From Phlebotomus papatasi (lineage: Eukaryota > Arthropoda > Insecta > Diptera > Psychodidae), in the NCBI RefSeq assembly GCF_024763615.1, contig NC_077222.1, forward strand, positions 30,070,001-30,134,000: a DNA stretch of 64,000 nucleotides, read 5' to 3'. The translations under genes were made by a program, and so were the position numbers. Shown here in pieces: positions 59,971 to 64,000 of the stretch (its first letter is position 1; every line of letters begins with the position of its first letter). The notes below the pieces were generated by a model. The model was not told the origin of the DNA. It saw only the letters and a list, made by a program, of their open reading frames with translations, and ran no database searches.

Positions 59971-60267
59971 ACTTAATTTTAACTTAATATTTTTTTTGTC
60001 AGTTAAATATGAAAATAGTTTAAAACTTTCTAATTTTCCCTTTGTCAAATATATTTCACTAATTAGATACTTTTATTTTCAATTGTTATTTTTACCAAAA
60101 TGCTCCCCAATCTACTGCAGGCAAAAATATTGTTGCATTTTTCTTTGTCAAGTAGACTAAATTTTATTCGTTTATAAATATAGAATTATATATATTTAAA
60201 TTTATAATTTAATTTACAAAAATATTATATAAAATATCACACTATAAATATTTTCTGAAAAGTTACT

Positions 60268-61325
60268 TAGGGTAAGTGTGCCAAATTTCGGCTAGCTTCT
60301 AATTTCGGCCACTTTGAGTGTAATTTCGGCCATGCAAATAAATTAATTAAAATTATGTATGTAATCTTTGAATAGTCAATGAATTCATTTTGCTTTCAAA
60401 TATTTATTCATTTTAGGATGTATTAACACAAAGACTGTTAAATTTTAGGTATAATTTGAATTTAAATTGCGTTGTAAAAACCAGTATGGAAAGAGTCTTA
60501 CAAAAAATGTGACAGATCGATTGTGTCTCTAGCAGTGTCGCGATTTGTAGTGAAGTGCAGAAGGTTTTCCTTCTGTGTTTTTTTTATGAAAATTGATTAG
60601 TTCAATAAAGATTGTTTCTGTTTATGTTAATACTGAATCAATCTTAAATTTCGGGTAAAATTTCACAGTTGAATCCTGTATTTCGCGTAAAAAAGTATAT
60701 ACTTAGTAGTGAGCGTCTCTCCGGTGAGGTAGTGTTGGATATTTCGGCAACATCTTTTGCTTTCCTAAATTTCTTATTCATTTTATGTTTTTTTTTCTTC
60801 AATTTATGAATTCTACAATATCCAGAGAAAAAAACTATCGCTTCTATGTAAAAGATGATGTGGAAAAGGCCTTAGAAGTGTTCAGGAAGGGCAAATTGCT
60901 ACGGGAATCTGCAAGTAAATTTGAGATGCTACTCTTCAGGTCTTCAGGACAAATTACACGGAAGATCTCAGGGCTTGTGAGTCATATAAACGTATTAAAT
61001 TAAATATTAAACTCGTTCCGTTTGACGTTTTGAAATTTTCTATCCGTTGCGTCACAAAAGGTGGTCAGAAAAAAAGGTGGCCGAAATTTCACACAAAGTG
61101 GCCGGAATACTACCCAAAGCAATGTCCATATTTTTATTAATTTTTCAATATTTTAGGAAGTGATTTAAAGAAAACAAAGATGATAAACTAGTTTTCAAGG
61201 TTCCACACAACCCTCCCGAAAAGGAAGTAACAAAAAATATCAATATGAATTAAAAATATTGCATTTCAAACTTAGGACTTCGGTGCTTACATGCAATTAT
61301 GCCGAAATTTGGCACACTTACCTTA
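60268..61325 (+). mobile_element. Pogo-like element with GCCAAATTTCGGC ends
   Basis: Ends TAGGGTAAGTGTGCCAAATT and AATTTGGCACACTTACCTTA are inverted. Subterminal AATTTCGGCCAC blocks repeat. Contains the transposase start at 60785-61003 and lacks the rest of the transposase. Confidence 0.8.
60785..61003 (+). pseudogene. Pogo-like transposase, N-terminal remnant
   Basis: After a Phe-rich start, NYRFYVKDDVEKALEVFRKG then KLLRESASKFEM is the psq-type helix-turn-helix used by pogo/Tigger transposases to bind element ends. The frame then loses similarity and stops at 61003. No CENP-B-type second domain or DDE core follows. The corresponding helix is also seen at 7980 and, shorter, at 29060. Confidence 0.75.
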
Positions 61326-61529
61326 TATTGTATTTGTAAAAAAAAGAGTAGCTGACATGTTAAATTGTATAATTACTCTACTTATTGTTATTATTACAGC
61401 AAATTAAATTTATAATTCTTACATTATACAGTAAAATAGATTTAATTATTGTGAAAAATTCTGTATTAATGTGAATAGACAAACGATTCGTAAGATCTTC
61501 AAATTAATGTAACTTTCTTAAAAGTGATG

Positions 61530-62040
61530 GCTCCGTCCTATTAAGGGGTTACATGGGCCACGAATATTTAAAAAAAAATCAATATAGTTTTTTCAACTAA
61601 AAAAAATTGAATTAGACTCTTAAACACATAAAAATATACTACTTAAGCTATGTCTTCTTAAATTTTCATAAAAAAATTTCAAAAATTTAGCCATTGGGCC
61701 TATTTTCCGGATACTTGTTTTTTGAAAAAACTTTTTTTGCTATAATCACGATTAATTAAGGTAGATTAATCAGAAATTAAAAACCAAAATATTTTCTGTT
61801 CGCAGATGAGCTAAACTTTTGCTTGAACAAATGATTTTTTAAAAGTGTTTTTTGTTTAAATATTACAATTTTACAGTTTATAAATAGTACAAAATCTCTT
61901 GAAAAGTCGCCTTGTAAAATTTTTTTTTACATTTTCAAAATTTTACTTCAAATGGCAGCATTTATAGAAGCATTTCTTTATTGAAAAAAAAATCTTTTAA
62001 AATTTTCCACAAAACGCACAAAACCTTTTCAATCTAGCTG
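61530..62040. mobile_element. Fragment of the TTAAGGGGTTACATGG family
   Basis: Begins TTAAGGGGTTACATGGGCCA, and CTGTTCGCAGATGAGCTAAA at about 61798 is the inverse of a block shared with 23950. The other end was not found. Confidence 0.5.
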
Positions 62041-62085
62041 TTAGATGTAAAATTCACTATAGACTAAATTAAATTCTAATGTCCA

Positions 62086-62332
62086 TACACTGAGAGAAAT
62101 CCGAAAAAGTTAAAATAACATTCCGGAAGTGTTAATTTTACCCTGCATTATTGATCCGAAATCGGTGTAAATATTACCCTTTTCAGGTGTATTAGGGGTT
62201 AAATTAACCCTTTTTCATGTTAATTTTACCCTTAATGAGGTGTAATATTAACATTAAAAATGTTGATATATTTTTACACATAAAAGTTATGAGGAAAAAA
62301 AGTTAATCGCATTCTCTTTTTTTCTCAGTGTA
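62086..62332 (-). mobile_element. CACTGAGA-type MITE, copy 5
   Basis: TACACTGAGAGAAATCCGAA at the left, CTCTTTTTTTCTCAGTGTA at the right; opposite orientation to copies 2-4. Confidence 0.9.
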
Positions 62333-63489
62333 GGATTGAAAGTTCTAATTTGTAGTAAGTTTATTCTACAAATTTCAATTTTGTAATTTAAATGTGAATA
62401 ATTTATTGTAAATGCCTCAAAGTTAGTTTCATTAAAAATTTAAAAATGAAATTGAATTTTACAAGATGGTTTGTGACTTTTTCTGATGAGTGGGAATAAT
62501 ATGGTGTACACAGTTTATACAGAGATGTGCAAATCTTGATTTTTTCCCTAAAGTATTTTGAAATCAAAGGCATAAATCAAAACATTATTTTTTCTAATTA
62601 GGAATGTATTTTTTTATGACTGGCTCTATTATTTTAATGGCCACTGTATACATAATATGTATGGATGCCAGAAGTAACTCTGAAAAACAAAAGAGGGGAA
62701 TTTAGAGATAGCAATTGATGCTTTCCTATCCCTTTCCGGTATTCTTGTGTTATATATCAGGACGAATAGTTGTTTGATATCAATCTTTGAAAATTCCTCT
62801 AAATTTCCGCAAATGTTCTTAAAATGCCTTTTGACTTTTAAACCAGAAGATGTGTAATTTAACGCTTCCAAATCAAAGGGTGAAAAAGTTAAAGTCAGAA
62901 TTGTAATACATCTTTGCGAATTTATTTTCTAGCTTAAATGTGAAGCGTTTGTGCGACAATCCTCTAAAAGTCCACAATAATGGGAAAACAGATTACACTA
63001 TTACTATGCCACGTGCCAGAGAATGTCTGAGCAACAAGAGTTGGTGTGAAAAACCGGGGGATCATGTCAAAATGCCAAATCTCATATATTAAAACCCATC
63101 ATTTGGTTTTTTTTCTGGGATGAGGATAGGAAAATCCTGGAAATTATGAAGGGTATAAAATCTATAAATACACCCACCATTTACGTACTTATATTCCTCA
63201 TTTTAGGATTAAGTTATTTTTTTGGTATATATATAAGAATTGATTCGCGTGTCAAACAATTCACGTTCAACTGACAAACGGGGTATTAACACATAGCCAA
63301 AAAAAAAATCTCCCTCTTCATATATTGAACTAAAATGGCAACCACCCTAAAATCACCCTATACATTAAATGGTAATATGATGATGTGATTTTAAATAAAC
63401 TGGTTCGACAATCGAATTTCAGAAGCGTATGCTACTCACTGACTTGGAAATTATTTAATTATCTATAGAAAACTAAACACATTTCAATT
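62333..63489. other. AT-rich sequence before the candidate exon
   Basis: No repeat end seen. On the minus strand it would be the 3' flank of the candidate exon; AATTAAAT about 35 bases downstream of its stop is a possible weak poly(A) signal. Confidence 0.35.
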
Positions 63490-63638
63490 TTAATAGAGCA
63501 CCGCATTGGAATGCTTTCGGTTCAATCGTTCCGCGATGTCGCACAGCCTGGAAAATTCATTGGAGAAGAGCAACTTGAGAGACTCCCCGTTTCGACTCCC
63601 GTGAGGGAGAAATTTGCACAGGAAGTTGGGAACGCTGT
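63490..63638 (-). CDS. Candidate terminal exon of an unrecognised gene
   Basis: Behind an acceptor (TATTATTACAATAG) comes a 48-codon frame ending in TAA: SVPNFLCKFLPHGSRNGESL, KLLFSNEFSRLCDIAERLNR, KHSNAVLY. Base composition is near 50% GC with strongly C/G-biased third positions, in a ~30% GC setting, and the peptide is leucine-rich and helical. The rest of the gene would lie to the right of the window. The plus strand is also open here but has poorer wobble bias and no good donor. I do not recognise the family. Confidence 0.5.
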
Positions 63639-64000
63639 CTATTGTAATAATAGCTATATAGCATAATGAACTTATATGTTCAAAAGTTATTGTTCTTGGG
63701 CGCCGTACTCTAAAACACGATAATCTTATTTATACATTATTTCTCGAAATTTATTTCTTATCGTCTAAAAATAAATTTGGATTCCATGACATTTTTTGCA
63801 GTAATTCCATAAAACATTTTTGATGATTTCTACCCCATGAGATGAAAATATCTCAGAGAGATTATTAGAAGTCCTCTGATGAATAAAATCTGTGGTAGTT
63901 TCCCATATATTAATAACTGCTCCATCATATTATTTACACTTTATGGGATTAGTTGAATGATTCGGTGACTTTGTGCCCTCACCATTATAACATCCCTCCC

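Overview
The window is nuclear DNA of an insect, most likely a dipteran. It is AT-rich and gene-poor. The one long gene has 58-65 bp introns with GTAAGT donors next to one 8.7 kb intron, and the rest is crowded with insect-type repeats: pogo/Tigger-like and Tc1-like DNA transposons, many short inverted-repeat elements (MITEs), tRNA-derived SINEs, a Ty3/gypsy LTR element and a non-LTR reverse-transcriptase fragment. A sand fly or mosquito relative would fit, but I cannot fix the species.

Layout. Positions 251-11436 (minus strand) hold the first five coding exons (719 codons) of a large protein I do not recognise by name. Its start resembles a beta-propeller and its end a helical repeat; it continues past the left edge. 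Its 8655-bp intron holds a palindromic MITE, a 130-bp hairpin, a fold-back element with minisatellite arms, a 3.4 kb decayed pogo-like transposon carrying another 1.8 kb repeat inside it, and a 915-bp element. A second 915-bp copy lies in opposite orientation upstream of the gene (15078-15992), so exons 1 and 2 and the start region sit between inverted repeats that look identical by eye.

From 12 to 40 kb there is no convincing gene. The DNA is a mosaic of nested elements (MITE clusters, SINEs, an inverted-duplicated Tc1-like element, a GCGAATATT array) separated by AT-rich unique sequence. From 40.4 to 48.6 kb a recent Ty3/gypsy-like retroelement (LTRs 40718-41762 and 46996-47984, TSD AGAA) sits inside an older DNA element. 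It keeps PBS, gag, a -1 frameshift site, part of the protease, the integrase tail and a polypurine tract, but lacks reverse transcriptase, RNase H and most of integrase, so it cannot move on its own. From 48.6 to 64 kb there are more non-autonomous DNA elements, a reverse-transcriptase fragment and, at the right edge, one candidate terminal coding exon on the minus strand.

I found no CRISPR, no free-standing tRNA or rRNA gene and no clear new biochemical system. The most unusual structures are the inverted 915-bp pair bracketing the first exons, the nested insertions, the fold-back elements with tandem-repeat arms, and a hairpin module shared by several unlike repeats. All alignments were done by eye.
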